A stretch of 64,000 bases of DNA, from NCBI GenBank assembly GCA_963665085.2, contig CAXXXS010000001.1, positions 248,001 through 312,000 on the forward strand. Reading direction: 5' to 3'. Below the pieces are notes generated by a model. The model saw nothing but the letters and a program-made list of their open reading frames with translations, was not told the DNA's origin and ran no database searches. Numbering within the stretch: position 1 is the stretch's first letter; each line of letters opens with the position of its first letter. A program made the translations under genes and the position numbers. The DNA comes from G963665085 sp963665085. Lineage in GTDB: Bacteria > Bacteroidota > Bacteroidia > Bacteroidales > JAAAOM01. Below are positions 28,873 to 44,856 of this stretch, piece by piece.

Positions 28873-30741
28873 TTAATCATAAAAGTTCCAAAAAAGTCCA
28901 AACTTAACATTATTAGGATCCCTGGGATAATCAATAAGCGAATAATAATCCTTTTGATTCATAATCAATTGATTAGCATGATCATATTTAATAAAAAATC
29001 GCACAGTCTTAATCTGTATGTTTAAAAATGGCGAAATATAGGGGTTCCCTCCTATTTTCTTTTCACTTTGCAGATAAAACTGCTCAAAAACGGGATTATA
29101 ATTATACCCATAAAATTTATTCCTGTAGTAAAAATCTGTTCCTAATTGAAATGCCAGTTCTCCTCCTGTAAGCTTGAAATGAAGCACATAGTCAATATAT
29201 AAAGAACTATAAAATGTAAGTTTTGGTACAGACAAATATTTATTTGAATTTGATTGCTGATAAATTCCCTTTCCTTCAAAAACTAAAACTCCCAATCGAA
29301 ATGTTTTCTCCGCTTCAATTGATAAAACATTTACAACTTTACTATTTGCTTGTTCTGGCAATGCACCTTCATTAAAATAGATATATCCGGTAACTAATCT
29401 ATTATTTACTTGAGCTTTAAAATTATATTTTTCGCTTGCTAAAGTCGCTCCAAGATCATTAATCTGAATTTTATTAAAACTATTTTCCCAGTTATAATGA
29501 TTTGATTGATAGCGCTTAAAAAAGAAATCTGGTTCAACATTTTTAAAATTATAATAGCCTACTAACTCATAATCCAACACCTTAAACGCAATATTAGAAT
29601 TAAAGAGAATATCAAATTGTCTATAACCAGAAAAATAATACCCTCCATTTACATTCCAACTATAATGTTTCTTATCCTGCCCTAAATTCCAAATTAAAGA
29701 TAAGTTAGTCGTATGCAATAATTTAGAAGCCACAAAGCTATCAGTCGTATCTGATGTTGTAGAAAACTGTCTTATATTTTCCATTTTTAAACCTACATGT
29801 CCATGAACTGAAAACAAACTATTCTCAGCCTCATAAACTTCAAATCTGAACTGATTGGTTAAATTTCTATAATATGATGTATCAAATGTTGTATAATAAA
29901 ATGCCGTATCATAATAATCGACATTCTCATCCGCGAGATCATCTGTATAACTTCTCTTATTTTGAATATATGACATAGTATGCGCGAATGCAGCAACAGA
30001 CATTTTTTTACTTTTTAGAGTATCAACTTTTAAACCAATCCTATATTTTTGAGTTATCTGGAAACTTCTGTTTCGTATCTCAGAATCAGCATAACTAAGT
30101 TTAGGCATTGGAGCTTCTGTCTCTCGAAAGCTACTATCTTCAATACCGCCGTTTTGTTCAATCAAAAGATTAGTGATATTTGTATTTGCAAATAATTCAT
30201 AATGTAAACCATCATAATGTGCAAATAAAGTACCATTACCATTTGTTGTTTCCTGTCTTTCATACTGCCCCTTGCCATTTAAATGATGAATGTCAAACCC
30301 AACATTTAAAGAACCAAAATTCTGAGTATGAATTACCTCTACTGTAGTTTCGCTAACATCTTTGCTACCAAAATTTGTAACATACTCAATACTTGTAAAA
30401 GGGGTATTTACAGTATAATAATTTATTTCATCAGGAGCTTTAAAATAATATAGATAAGGATCTATTAAATAGAAATCACTCCCTAGATTTCGCTTATAGA
30501 AAATATCACTGATATAGGGAGATGCAATATTTCCTGTATAGGAAAAAGAAAATTCCTTTTTAAAAATTGGATTATATATCTGAAGGTTATCCAGTCTTGA
30601 ATCTACTTTACATTCAATGAAATTTGAATAATTATTTATTAGTTTAAAAGTTTTTAGGCTGGTCTTGATAGAGTCTTCCTGAGAATAGGCATTTAAAATG
30701 AAACCAAAAATCCAAAAAAATATTAATACACTTTTCTTCAT
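28873..30741 (-). CDS. Putative outer-membrane porin-like beta-barrel protein
   Basis: About 622 residues starting MKKSVLIFFWIFGF with a signal peptide cleaved near NAYSQ; the ATG at 30741 is chosen over an upstream one that lies in the rRNA terminator. The rest is a run of alternating beta strands with many aromatic residues: FASPYI-like N-terminal plug, FGSLNVGFDIHHLNG, KLSYADSEIRNRSFQI, HYSWNVNGGYYFSGYRQ and a final FGLFWNFYD, which ends in an aromatic as barrels do. It matches the Bacteroidota putative porin group. Substrate unknown. It lies directly behind the 5S gene and terminator of the downstream rRNA operon with only about 12 bp before its ATG, so its promoter is not obvious. Confidence 0.82.
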   Translation of the reverse strand: MKKSVLIFFWIFGFILNAYSQEDSIKTSLKTFKLINNYSNFIECKVDSRLDNLQIYNPIFKKEFSFSYTGNIASPYISDIFYKRNLGSDFYLIDPYLYYFKAPDEINYYTVNTPFTSIEYVTNFGSKDVSETTVEVIHTQNFGSLNVGFDIHHLNGKGQYERQETTNGNGTLFAHYDGLHYELFANTNITNLLIEQNGGIEDSSFRETEAPMPKLSYADSEIRNRSFQITQKYRIGLKVDTLKSKKMSVAAFAHTMSYIQNKRSYTDDLADENVDYYDTAFYYTTFDTSYYRNLTNQFRFEVYEAENSLFSVHGHVGLKMENIRQFSTTSDTTDSFVASKLLHTTNLSLIWNLGQDKKHYSWNVNGGYYFSGYRQFDILFNSNIAFKVLDYELVGYYNFKNVEPDFFFKRYQSNHYNWENSFNKIQINDLGATLASEKYNFKAQVNNRLVTGYIYFNEGALPEQANSKVVNVLSIEAEKTFRLGVLVFEGKGIYQQSNSNKYLSVPKLTFYSSLYIDYVLHFKLTGGELAFQLGTDFYYRNKFYGYNYNPVFEQFYLQSEKKIGGNPYISPFLNIQIKTVRFFIKYDHANQLIMNQKDYYSLIDYPRDPNNVKFGLFWNFYD

Positions 30742-30752
30742 TTCGTAAAAAT

Positions 30753-30801
30753 AAAAAAAATCCTGTTCCAAAATCAGGCCAAACCTGAAAGGAACAGGAT
30801 T
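30753..30801 (-). terminator. rRNA operon 1 intrinsic terminator
   Basis: On the minus strand, a long hairpin with outer stem TCCTGTTCC/GGAACAGGA and an inner TCAGG/CCTGA arm is followed by eight T residues. It lies just after 5S and ends 12 bp before the porin-like start codon. Confidence 0.9.
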
Positions 30802-30807
30802 AAAAAA

Positions 30808-30913
30808 TTGGCGACGACCTACTCTCCCGCAAATGCAGTACCATCGGCGCTAATGGGCTTAACTTCTCTGTTCGGAAAGGGAAGAGGTGGAACCCCATTG
30901 CTATAATCACCTA
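30808..30913 (-). rRNA. rrf: 5S rRNA (operon 1)
   Basis: About 106 nt on the minus strand, bounded by the helix I pair GGTGAT (5') and GTCGCC (3'). The loop sequences CCGAACAGAGAAGTTAAGCC and GCGGGAGAGTAGG are standard for bacterial 5S. It is the last gene of the operon, directly before the terminator. Ends are estimated to within a few bases. Confidence 0.93.
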
Positions 30914-30960
30914 AAATCCTTCCAACCAAAACTATTGGTTGATTATATTTTCGACACCGT

Positions 30961-30989
30961 GGAAAATAATTATTAATATACTCACAAAA

Positions 30990-30996
<7 letters not shown>
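30961..30996 (-). other. 23S rRNA processing stem, 3' arm (operon 1)
   Basis: The sequence flanking the 23S 3' end (ATATTAATAATTATTTT on the minus strand) is exactly complementary to the sequence flanking the 5' end at 33754-33794, 17 bp perfect with further pairing across CTTTTTTGTGAG. This is the stem that brackets 23S and is cut by RNase III. Confidence 0.75.
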
Positions 30997-33753
<2,757 letters not shown>

Positions 33754-33757
<4 letters not shown>

Positions 33758-33794
33758 CTTTGTGATCGTTAATATTAATAATTATTTTTCTTCC
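33754..33794 (-). other. 23S rRNA processing stem, 5' arm (operon 1)
   Basis: This arm pairs with 30961-30996 around the mature 23S. It lies between the 23S 5' end and the boxA-like site. Confidence 0.75.
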
Positions 33795-33796
33795 AA

Positions 33797-33810
33797 GATG
33801 TCAAAGAACT
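33797..33810 (-). promoter_or_regulatory. boxA-like antitermination site in the 16S-23S spacer (operon 1)
   Basis: On the minus strand AGTTCTTTGACATC resembles the boxA consensus TGCTCTTTAACA. The 10-mer AGTTCTTTGA also occurs in the 16S leader at 35938-35951, the classical pairing of boxA sites before 16S and before 23S. Confidence 0.6.
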
Positions 33811-33830
33811 TTTTCACATTACTGTGAGTG

Positions 33831-33874
33831 TGGATACATTTGGAATCGAACCAAATCCTAGACCTTCGTATCCA
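33831..33874 (-). ncRNA. tRNA-like minihelix in the 16S-23S spacer (operon 1)
   Basis: On the minus strand a 7-bp stem TGGATAC/GTATCCA encloses an 11-nt strand and, directly against the 3' arm, a 6-bp stem ATTTGG/CCAAAT closed by the 7-nt loop TTCGATT. This is the geometry of a tRNA acceptor stem stacked on a T-arm, with a canonical TTCGA T-loop, but with the D and anticodon arms replaced by 11 nt. No CCA follows. It may be a tRNA remnant or a recognition site for tRNA/rRNA processing enzymes. Function is unknown. Confidence 0.55.
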
Positions 33875-33884
33875 TTGTTGGCTG

Positions 33885-33958
33885 TGGAGAATAAGGGAGT
33901 CGAACCCTTGACCTCCTGCGTGCAAGGCAGGCGCTCTAGCCAACTGAGCTAATTCCCC
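33885..33958 (-). tRNA. tRNA-Ala (anticodon TGC), operon 1
   Basis: 74 nt with acceptor stem GGGGAAT/ATTCTCC, D-arm TAGCTCAGTTGGCTAGAGC, anticodon stem-loop CCTGC-CTTGCAC-GCAGG giving TGC, and T-arm GGGTTCGACTCCC. CCA is not encoded. It lies in the 16S-23S spacer as in most bacterial rRNA operons. Confidence 0.97.
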
Positions 33959-33962
33959 ATAT

Positions 33963-34045
33963 ATAATGGTTAATTGTTAATGATTAATTATTAATGTCTT
34001 TGATTCTTTTATCTTAACAATTTACAATTAATCATTCACCATTAT
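33963..34045 (-). repeat. AT-rich inverted repeat between the two spacer tRNAs (operon 1)
   Basis: An 11-bp perfect arm (AATGATTAATT, 33979-33989 with 34026-34036) and an outer 8-bp arm (ATAATGGT, 33963-33970 with 34038-34045) form a long hairpin with an 8-nt bulge. It probably separates the two tRNAs during processing. Confidence 0.55.
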
Positions 34046-34050
34046 AATCG

Positions 34051-34124
34051 TAGTCCCGCCCAGATTTGAACTGGGGACCTCTACATTATCAGTGTAGCGC
34101 TCTAACCAACTGAGCTACGGGACT
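34051..34124 (-). tRNA. tRNA-Ile (anticodon GAT), operon 1
   Basis: 74 nt with acceptor stem AGTCCCG/CGGGACT and discriminator A, D-arm TAGCTCAGTTGGTTAGAGC, anticodon loop CTGATAA giving GAT, and T-arm CCAGTTCAAATCTGG. CCA is not encoded. Confidence 0.97.
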
Positions 34125-34266
34125 ATATATTCCTCCCAAATTCTCAATCCGGTATAAGCAACTTTTTAGGAACTTTATTCCTAATCCCAGCCTTCCGGGC
34201 TCCGACTATTAGCCAGACTTGCTTTGGGACTGACTCTAAGCAAAGGGTAATTGCCCAGTAATGTTT

Positions 34267-34290
34267 TTGAAGAGTTTTAGGCTTGAGAGA
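34267..34290 (-). other. 16S rRNA processing stem, 3' arm (operon 1)
   Basis: TTGAAGAG and TTGAGAGA at the ends of this plus-strand segment are complementary to the matching ends of 35913-35936 in the 16S leader (two 8-bp helices with an internal loop). Together they bracket the 16S gene. Confidence 0.6.
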
Positions 34291-34322
34291 ACCTCGAAGG
34301 AGATTTCTTTAGATCCATCTCT

Positions 34323-35846
<1,524 letters not shown>

Positions 35847-35912
35847 AATTAAGAATTTTAATCTTTTTCTCAGAACCTATTATCCATCTTTTAGACCTTC
35901 TTAACGGTTTAG

Positions 35913-35936
35913 TCTCTCAATCCTTACTCTCTTCAA
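35913..35936 (-). other. 16S rRNA processing stem, 5' arm (operon 1)
   Basis: Pairs with 34267-34290 around the mature 16S. Confidence 0.6.
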
Positions 35937-35937
35937 T

Positions 35938-35951
35938 ATCTTCAAAGAACT
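35938..35951 (-). promoter_or_regulatory. boxA-like antitermination site in the 16S leader (operon 1)
   Basis: AGTTCTTTGAAGAT on the minus strand, sharing AGTTCTTTGA with the spacer boxA. A small hairpin (GCCAC/GTGGC, 35964-35977) lies just upstream, a position where boxB-like elements occur. Confidence 0.55.
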
Positions 35952-36030
35952 CTTTATATTCTTGCCACCTCTGTGGCTTTGTTCATCTCTTTTTTAGAAC
36001 GTTTGTTCGCCTTGTTTTTTAAAGCGGATG

Positions 36031-36061
36031 CAAAGGTAATCCTTTTTTTTTAACTTCCAAA
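36031..36061 (-). promoter_or_regulatory. rRNA operon 1 promoter
   Basis: On the minus strand TTTG (36061-36058), a 19-bp spacer and TACCTTTG (36038-36031) match the Bacteroidota consensus TTTG-N19-TAnnTTTG. The -7 element is about 185 bp upstream of 16S. No second promoter is seen between here and the operon 2 terminator. Confidence 0.85.
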
Positions 36062-36270
36062 CTTTTTTTAAAGTTTTTTTTTGTTTTCATCTACTTTAAG
36101 AACGCATTTTCTATAATTAAGCACTTTCCCGTTTATGCGTAAGTCTAATCTATTACTGCTCTATTAAGCTATCTCCTGAACAAAACAGGACATCACAGTA
36201 AATTTTATTTTTTAGCCTACACCTATGGAAGATTTCACTTTTATAGAAAAGATATATTTCCTCTTTAGGA
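36062..36270. other. Spacer between the two rRNA operons
   Basis: Non-coding and AT-rich. Up to about 36117 it still resembles the region upstream of operon 2 (41580-41640), then diverges just before the place where promoter P2 lies in the other copy. A small hairpin TCCTG/CAGGA is at 36174-36190. Nothing else recognised. Confidence 0.6.
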
Positions 36271-36319
36271 AAAAAAAATCCTGTTCCAAAATCAGGCCAA
36301 ACCTGAAAGGAACAGGATT
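36271..36319 (-). terminator. rRNA operon 2 intrinsic terminator
   Basis: Same hairpin and T-run as at 30753-30801. It separates operon 2 from operon 1, 210 bp before the operon 1 promoter. Confidence 0.9.
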
Positions 36320-36325
36320 AAAAAA

Positions 36326-36431
36326 TTGGCGACGACCTACTCTCCCGCAAATGCAGTACCATCGGCGCTAATGGGCTTAACTTCTCTGTTCGGAAAGGGA
36401 AGAGGTGGAACCCCATTGCTATAATCACCTA
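36326..36431 (-). rRNA. rrf: 5S rRNA (operon 2)
   Basis: Identical to the operon 1 5S gene; ends set by the GGTGAT/GTCGCC helix. Confidence 0.93.
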
Positions 36432-36507
36432 AAATCCTTCCAACCAAAACTATTGGTTGATTATATTTTCGACACCGTGGAAAATAATTATTAATATACT
36501 CACAAAA

Positions 36508-39275
<2,768 letters not shown>

Positions 39276-39314
39276 CTTTGTGATCGTTAATATTAATAAT
39301 TATTTTTCTTCCAA

Positions 39315-39328
39315 GATGTCAAAGAACT
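39315..39328 (-). promoter_or_regulatory. boxA-like site in the 16S-23S spacer (operon 2)
   Basis: AGTTCTTTGACATC on the minus strand, same as in operon 1. Confidence 0.6.
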
Positions 39329-39348
39329 TTTTCACATTACTGTGAGTG

Positions 39349-39392
39349 TGGATACATTTGGAATCGAACCAAATCCTAGACCTTCGTATCCA
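39349..39392 (-). ncRNA. tRNA-like minihelix in the 16S-23S spacer (operon 2)
   Basis: Second identical copy of the acceptor-stem plus T-arm structure described for operon 1, between 23S and tRNA-Ala. Confidence 0.55.
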
Positions 39393-39402
39393 TTGTTGGC
39401 TG

Positions 39403-39476
39403 TGGAGAATAAGGGAGTCGAACCCTTGACCTCCTGCGTGCAAGGCAGGCGCTCTAGCCAACTGAGCTAATTCCCC
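39403..39476 (-). tRNA. tRNA-Ala (anticodon TGC), operon 2
   Basis: Identical to the operon 1 tRNA-Ala; anticodon loop CTTGCAC. Confidence 0.97.
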
Positions 39477-39480
39477 ATAT

Positions 39481-39563
39481 ATAATGGTTAATTGTTAATG
39501 ATTAATTATTAATGTCTTTGATTCTTTTATCTTAACAATTTACAATTAATCATTCACCATTAT
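39481..39563 (-). repeat. AT-rich inverted repeat between the two spacer tRNAs (operon 2)
   Basis: Same AATGATTAATT and ATAATGGT arms as in operon 1. Confidence 0.55.
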
Positions 39564-39568
39564 AATCG

Positions 39569-39642
39569 TAGTCCCGCCCAGATTTGAACTGGGGACCTCT
39601 ACATTATCAGTGTAGCGCTCTAACCAACTGAGCTACGGGACT
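39569..39642 (-). tRNA. tRNA-Ile (anticodon GAT), operon 2
   Basis: Identical to the operon 1 tRNA-Ile; anticodon loop CTGATAA. Confidence 0.97.
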
Positions 39643-39840
39643 ATATATTCCTCCCAAATTCTCAATCCGGTATAAGCAACTTTTTAGGAACTTTATTCCT
39701 AATCCCAGCCTTCCGGGCTCCGACTATTAGCCAGACTTGCTTTGGGACTGACTCTAAGCAAAGGGTAATTGCCCAGTAATGTTTTTGAAGAGTTTTAGGC
39801 TTGAGAGAACCTCGAAGGAGATTTCTTTAGATCCATCTCT

Positions 39841-41364
<1,524 letters not shown>

Positions 41365-41455
41365 AATTAAGAATTTTAATCTTTTTCTCAGAACCTATTA
41401 TCCATCTTTTAGACCTTCTTAACGGTTTAGTCTCTCAATCCTTACTCTCTTCAAT

Positions 41456-41469
41456 ATCTTCAAAGAACT
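41456..41469 (-). promoter_or_regulatory. boxA-like site in the 16S leader (operon 2)
   Basis: AGTTCTTTGAAGAT on the minus strand, as in operon 1. Confidence 0.55.
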
Positions 41470-41548
41470 CTTTATATTCTTGCCACCTCTGTGGCTTTGT
41501 TCATCTCTTTTTTAGAACGTTTGTTCGCCTTGTTTTTTAAAGCGGATG

Positions 41549-41579
41549 CAAAGGTAATTACTTTTTTTTAACCTCCAAA
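41549..41579 (-). promoter_or_regulatory. rRNA operon 2 promoter P1
   Basis: TTTG, 19-bp spacer, TACCTTTG on the minus strand, the equivalent of the single operon 1 promoter. Confidence 0.85.
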
Positions 41580-41651
41580 CTTTTTTTAAAGTTTTTTGAT
41601 TTTTTTTGTTTTCATCATCTGCTTAAAGAACGTTTTTTATAAAAGCGGCTG

Positions 41652-41682
41652 CAAATGTAATTACTTTTTTTTAACCTCCAAA
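41652..41682 (-). promoter_or_regulatory. rRNA operon 2 promoter P2
   Basis: TTTG, 19-bp spacer, TACATTTG on the minus strand. It lies exactly 103 bp upstream of P1 in an imperfect tandem duplication: both units have AGAACG, then AAAGCGG(A/C)TGCAAA, then AACCTCCAAA. Confidence 0.8.
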
Positions 41683-41777
41683 TAAAATTTCAACTTTTTA
41701 TTTAGATAAAAGTAATTCAGGTTTTCCCTTCACTTACTTACAAACATTTAAAGAACTTATTTTCTCAAATCGGGGTG

Positions 41778-41807
41778 CAAAGATAGTGATGATTAGATAC
41801 GATCAAA
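41778..41807 (-). promoter_or_regulatory. rRNA operon 2 promoter P3
   Basis: TTTG, 18-bp spacer, TATCTTTG on the minus strand, 126 bp upstream of P2. The spacer is one base short of P1 and P2, so this is the least certain of the three. Confidence 0.6.
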
Positions 41808-42040
41808 GCTTATTTTGACTTTTTTTTAAATAAAATTAAAACCATCTATATACCAACTATTTACCAATTGATAATTTTCAATCTTTTTATTTGTTCTTCT
41901 ATAAAACTACCATAAGATTCATATAGAAATCCTAAATTATTATAAGCTTGATAAGAATTTATGCTGATAATAGTACTATATTAGTTGCCTTATAATCAAA
42001 TATCCATTATAATTATACTTTAATTTATTAGTTATAAAGA
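41808..42040. other. AT-rich divergent region between rRNA operon 2 and the glycosyltransferase gene
   Basis: Non-coding and very AT-rich. It should hold the promoter of the glycosyltransferase gene at 42041, but no exact TAnnTTTG with a good spacer was seen on the plus strand. Confidence 0.5.
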
Positions 42041-42793
42041 ATGCAAGCTCACAAGTTATTAGTAATTATCCCAACTTATAATGAAATAGAAAACATTGAG
42101 AAGATAATAACAACCGTGTTTAGTCTAACTTTACCTTTCCATGTTTTAATTGTAGATGATGGATCTCCAGATGGTACAGCAGATATCGTTAAGAAACTTC
42201 AATCCGATAGTTATCAAAACAAACTATTTATCATTGAAAGAGAAGGAAAATTAGGACTTGGCACTGCATATATTACCGGTTTCAAATACGCCATCGACAA
42301 TAATTATGATTATATTTTTGAGATGGATGCTGATTTCTCCCATAATCCGGAAGATTTAATTGCCTTATATAATAACAGCATTAGAAACGATGCTGATCTT
42401 GTCATTGGTTCGCGTTATAAATCTGGCGTTAATGTTGTAAACTGGCCAATGGGAAGAGTTCTAATGTCTTATTTTGCTTCTGTTTATGTTCGCTTTATAA
42501 CTGGAATGGATATTAAAGATGCCACAGCTGGTTTTAAATGTTACCGAATCAATGTTTTAAAAGCAATCGATCTTGAAAAAATCAAATTTAAAGGCTATGC
42601 TTTTCAGATTGAAATGAAATTTACTGCATGGAAGCTGGGATTTAAAATAGAAGAAGAGCCTATTGTTTTCACAGACAGGAAAGAAGGTTCCAGTAAAATG
42701 AGCGGTGGAATTTTCAATGAAGCTTTGTGGGGTGTCTTGAAAATGAAAATTTCCAGTTTTTTTAAGAAATACGAACCAAAGGCAGAAAAATAG
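42041..42793 (+). CDS. Polyprenol monophosphomannose synthase (DPM1-like GT2)
   Basis: 250 residues, a single GT2 domain. Motifs are LLVIIPTYNEIENIEKI, VDDGSPDGTADIVK, the LGLGTAYITGFKYA segment, the metal-binding EMDADFSHNPEDL, IGSRYKSG and a C-terminal FTDRKEGSSKMSGGIF that closes the active site. There is no C-terminal transmembrane part, so it is the short soluble form found in bacteria. It probably transfers mannose from GDP-mannose to polyprenyl phosphate, giving the donor for periplasmic mannosylation, for example O-glycosylation of secreted proteins in Bacteroidota (inference). It is divergent from rRNA operon 2 and followed by dihydroorotase after 94 bp. Confidence 0.92.
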   Translation: MQAHKLLVIIPTYNEIENIEKIITTVFSLTLPFHVLIVDDGSPDGTADIVKKLQSDSYQNKLFIIEREGKLGLGTAYITGFKYAIDNNYDYIFEMDADFSHNPEDLIALYNNSIRNDADLVIGSRYKSGVNVVNWPMGRVLMSYFASVYVRFITGMDIKDATAGFKCYRINVLKAIDLEKIKFKGYAFQIEMKFTAWKLGFKIEEEPIVFTDRKEGSSKMSGGIFNEALWGVLKMKISSFFKKYEPKAEK

Positions 42794-42887
42794 CCATCTA
42801 CTTTTAAATATTACTTCAATTCCGTAATTTTAAGGAAACTTCTCTATTTTCAGAGAGTTCCATATTTTATCATTAAAATGTATTGCC

Positions 42888-44237
42888 ATGAAGAGGACTC
42901 TTATTAAAAATGCCAGGATAGTAAATGAAGGCAAACAATACCAAGGTAGCGTATTAATTGAGGGTGATAAGATTAAATCTATATTTGATTCTTATAGTAA
43001 TATTAATTTCTCAGAAACAATTCATGATGTAATCGATGCAGAGGGACTTTATTTATTCCCCGGAGTTATCGATGATCAAGTACATTTTCGTGAGCCAGGA
43101 TTAATCCATAAAGCTGAAATATATACTGAAGCTAAAGCGGCAATAGCTGGCGGTGTAACCAGTTATATGGAAATGCCAAATACAAATCCACAGACAACAA
43201 ACCTTGACGCCCTGAATGAGAAATATGAAATAGCGGCAGAAAAATCATTAGCTAATTATTCGTTCTACTTTGGAGCAACTAATGACAACTATGCTGAATT
43301 ACCTAAGATTAACAAAAAAGAAGTATGTGGAATTAAAGTGTTTATGGGTTCTTCAACAGGAAACATGCTTGTTGACAATCCAGAATCATTAAAACGAATC
43401 TTCTCTGAAACAGATAATTTAATTGCAACTCACTGTGAAGACGAAGAAACAATTCAAAAGAACACAAAAATCTATAAAGAAAAATACGGAGAAGAACTCC
43501 CTATAAAATATCATCCTCTGATTCGAAGCCGTGAAGCTTGTTTAAAGTCTTCGTCTTTAGCTGTTGAACTTGCTACAAAATATAATACACGATTACATGT
43601 CTTGCATATTTCGACAAAGGATGAACTCAGCTTATTTAATAATTCGATACCAAGAACCAATAAAAAAATTACCTCAGAAGTATGTGTACATCACCTTTGG
43701 TTTGATGAAACCCGGTATGATGAGTTAGGAACCCGCATAAAATGGAATCCTGCTGTAAAGTCTGTTGAAGACAGAAGAGCATTGTTAAAAGCTCTAATAG
43801 ATGGAAAACTTGATGTTGTTGCAACGGATCATGCCCCTCACACATTAGAAGAAAAACAAAACAGTTATTTTAAAGCTCCTTCCGGAGGACCATTGGTACA
43901 ACATTCTCTCCCTGCAATGCTTGAACTCCATCATAAAAATAAAATTTCCCTGGAAATGGTAGTAGATAAAATGTGCCATGCTCCAGCTGATTTGTATCAA
44001 ATTAATAAAAGAGGATATATCCGTGAAGGATATTTCGCTGACCTTGTCATTGTTGACTTGAATGATCTTTGGCTTGTAGAAGAACCTAATATACTCTATA
44101 AATGCGGATGGTCTCCGTTTGAAGGAATAACATTTAAATCTAAAGTGCGCTATACTCTAGTGAATGGAAATATCGTTTATAATGATGGCTTATTTAATGA
44201 AAAAGAAAAAGGGAAAAAATTATTGTTTGACAGGTAA
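42888..44237 (+). CDS. pyrC: Dihydroorotase (class I type, with a QxH metal motif)
   Basis: 449 residues of the cyclic amidohydrolase family. The sequence has GVIDDQVHFREPGL where most dihydroorotases have DxHxH, so the first His of the Zn pair is replaced by Gln (residue about 64). The other ligands appear present: the carboxylated Lys in GIKVFMGSSTGNM, ATHCED, LHVLHIST and the catalytic Asp in ATDHAPHTLEEK. The substrate-binding FKAPSGGPLVQHSLPAML is intact. The enzyme cyclises N-carbamoyl-aspartate to dihydroorotate in pyrimidine synthesis. My recollection is that some Bacteroidota dihydroorotases share this Gln, so activity is likely but the metal site may differ. Confidence 0.92.
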   Translation: MKRTLIKNARIVNEGKQYQGSVLIEGDKIKSIFDSYSNINFSETIHDVIDAEGLYLFPGVIDDQVHFREPGLIHKAEIYTEAKAAIAGGVTSYMEMPNTNPQTTNLDALNEKYEIAAEKSLANYSFYFGATNDNYAELPKINKKEVCGIKVFMGSSTGNMLVDNPESLKRIFSETDNLIATHCEDEETIQKNTKIYKEKYGEELPIKYHPLIRSREACLKSSSLAVELATKYNTRLHVLHISTKDELSLFNNSIPRTNKKITSEVCVHHLWFDETRYDELGTRIKWNPAVKSVEDRRALLKALIDGKLDVVATDHAPHTLEEKQNSYFKAPSGGPLVQHSLPAMLELHHKNKISLEMVVDKMCHAPADLYQINKRGYIREGYFADLVIVDLNDLWLVEEPNILYKCGWSPFEGITFKSKVRYTLVNGNIVYNDGLFNEKEKGKKLLFDR

Positions 44238-44304
44238 ACCTGAATTCAGCATAAAAGAATGATTAAAATAAATCTATTATCAACATAACTACTAACTAAA
44301 AAAT

Positions 44305-44796
44305 ATGTACACTAAACTTTTAACACTAATTACCCTGACTGTTTTATTTATTTCATGTAAAGATGAGACAACAAAAACATCCACAACTCCCCTATCCCAT
44401 TCTGAATACTTAATTGCAGATACTATCATATATGATGTTATCATAAAAAATCCGAATCCTTTCGATGAATGGACAACAGAATGTCTTCAATATTTTGACA
44501 GGGCAAATTTTGTTGATGACATCTTCCAAGCTGTTTACAATAAAGAAATTGAAGCGTATAGCTATTTCGAAAATGAAACCATAAGACCAAATAAGCTTCG
44601 AAAAATGGAAGATAATGGAGAGATTGTACGCGACAGGATTGGAAAAATTCAGTTTACTGAGAAATGGTATTACAATAAAAACAACCTTTTATTCAAAAAA
44701 GAAATTCTATCTGTTGTTTTAGGTGAAGAAATTATTAGCCAGGACAGTAGTATAAGAGGATATAAACCGATATTCAGAGTTTCTTTAAACCATTAA
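44305..44796 (+). CDS. Small lipoprotein of unknown function
   Basis: 163 residues with a lipoprotein signal (lipobox FISC, Cys18). The mature part has mixed charge, with NPNPFDEWTTECLQYFDR and EKWYYNKNNLLFKKEILSVVLGEE, and no named family. It lies 67 bp after pyrC on the same strand and converges with the TPR-AraC gene 60 bp further on. It may be envelope-located. Confidence 0.75.
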   Translation: MYTKLLTLITLTVLFISCKDETTKTSTTPLSHSEYLIADTIIYDVIIKNPNPFDEWTTECLQYFDRANFVDDIFQAVYNKEIEAYSYFENETIRPNKLRKMEDNGEIVRDRIGKIQFTEKWYYNKNNLLFKKEILSVVLGEEIISQDSSIRGYKPIFRVSLNH

Positions 44797-44856
44797 ATCC
44801 GTTATTTATTTTATTAAAAATTACAGTTCTGAATAAATTAGACCTTCTCTATTATT

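Noticed and set aside
42833..42861. Hairpin after the glycosyltransferase gene, as a terminator
   Set aside because: The stem is bulged (GGAA..TCTCT/AGAGA..TTCC) and no T-run follows on the plus strand, so termination is doubtful.
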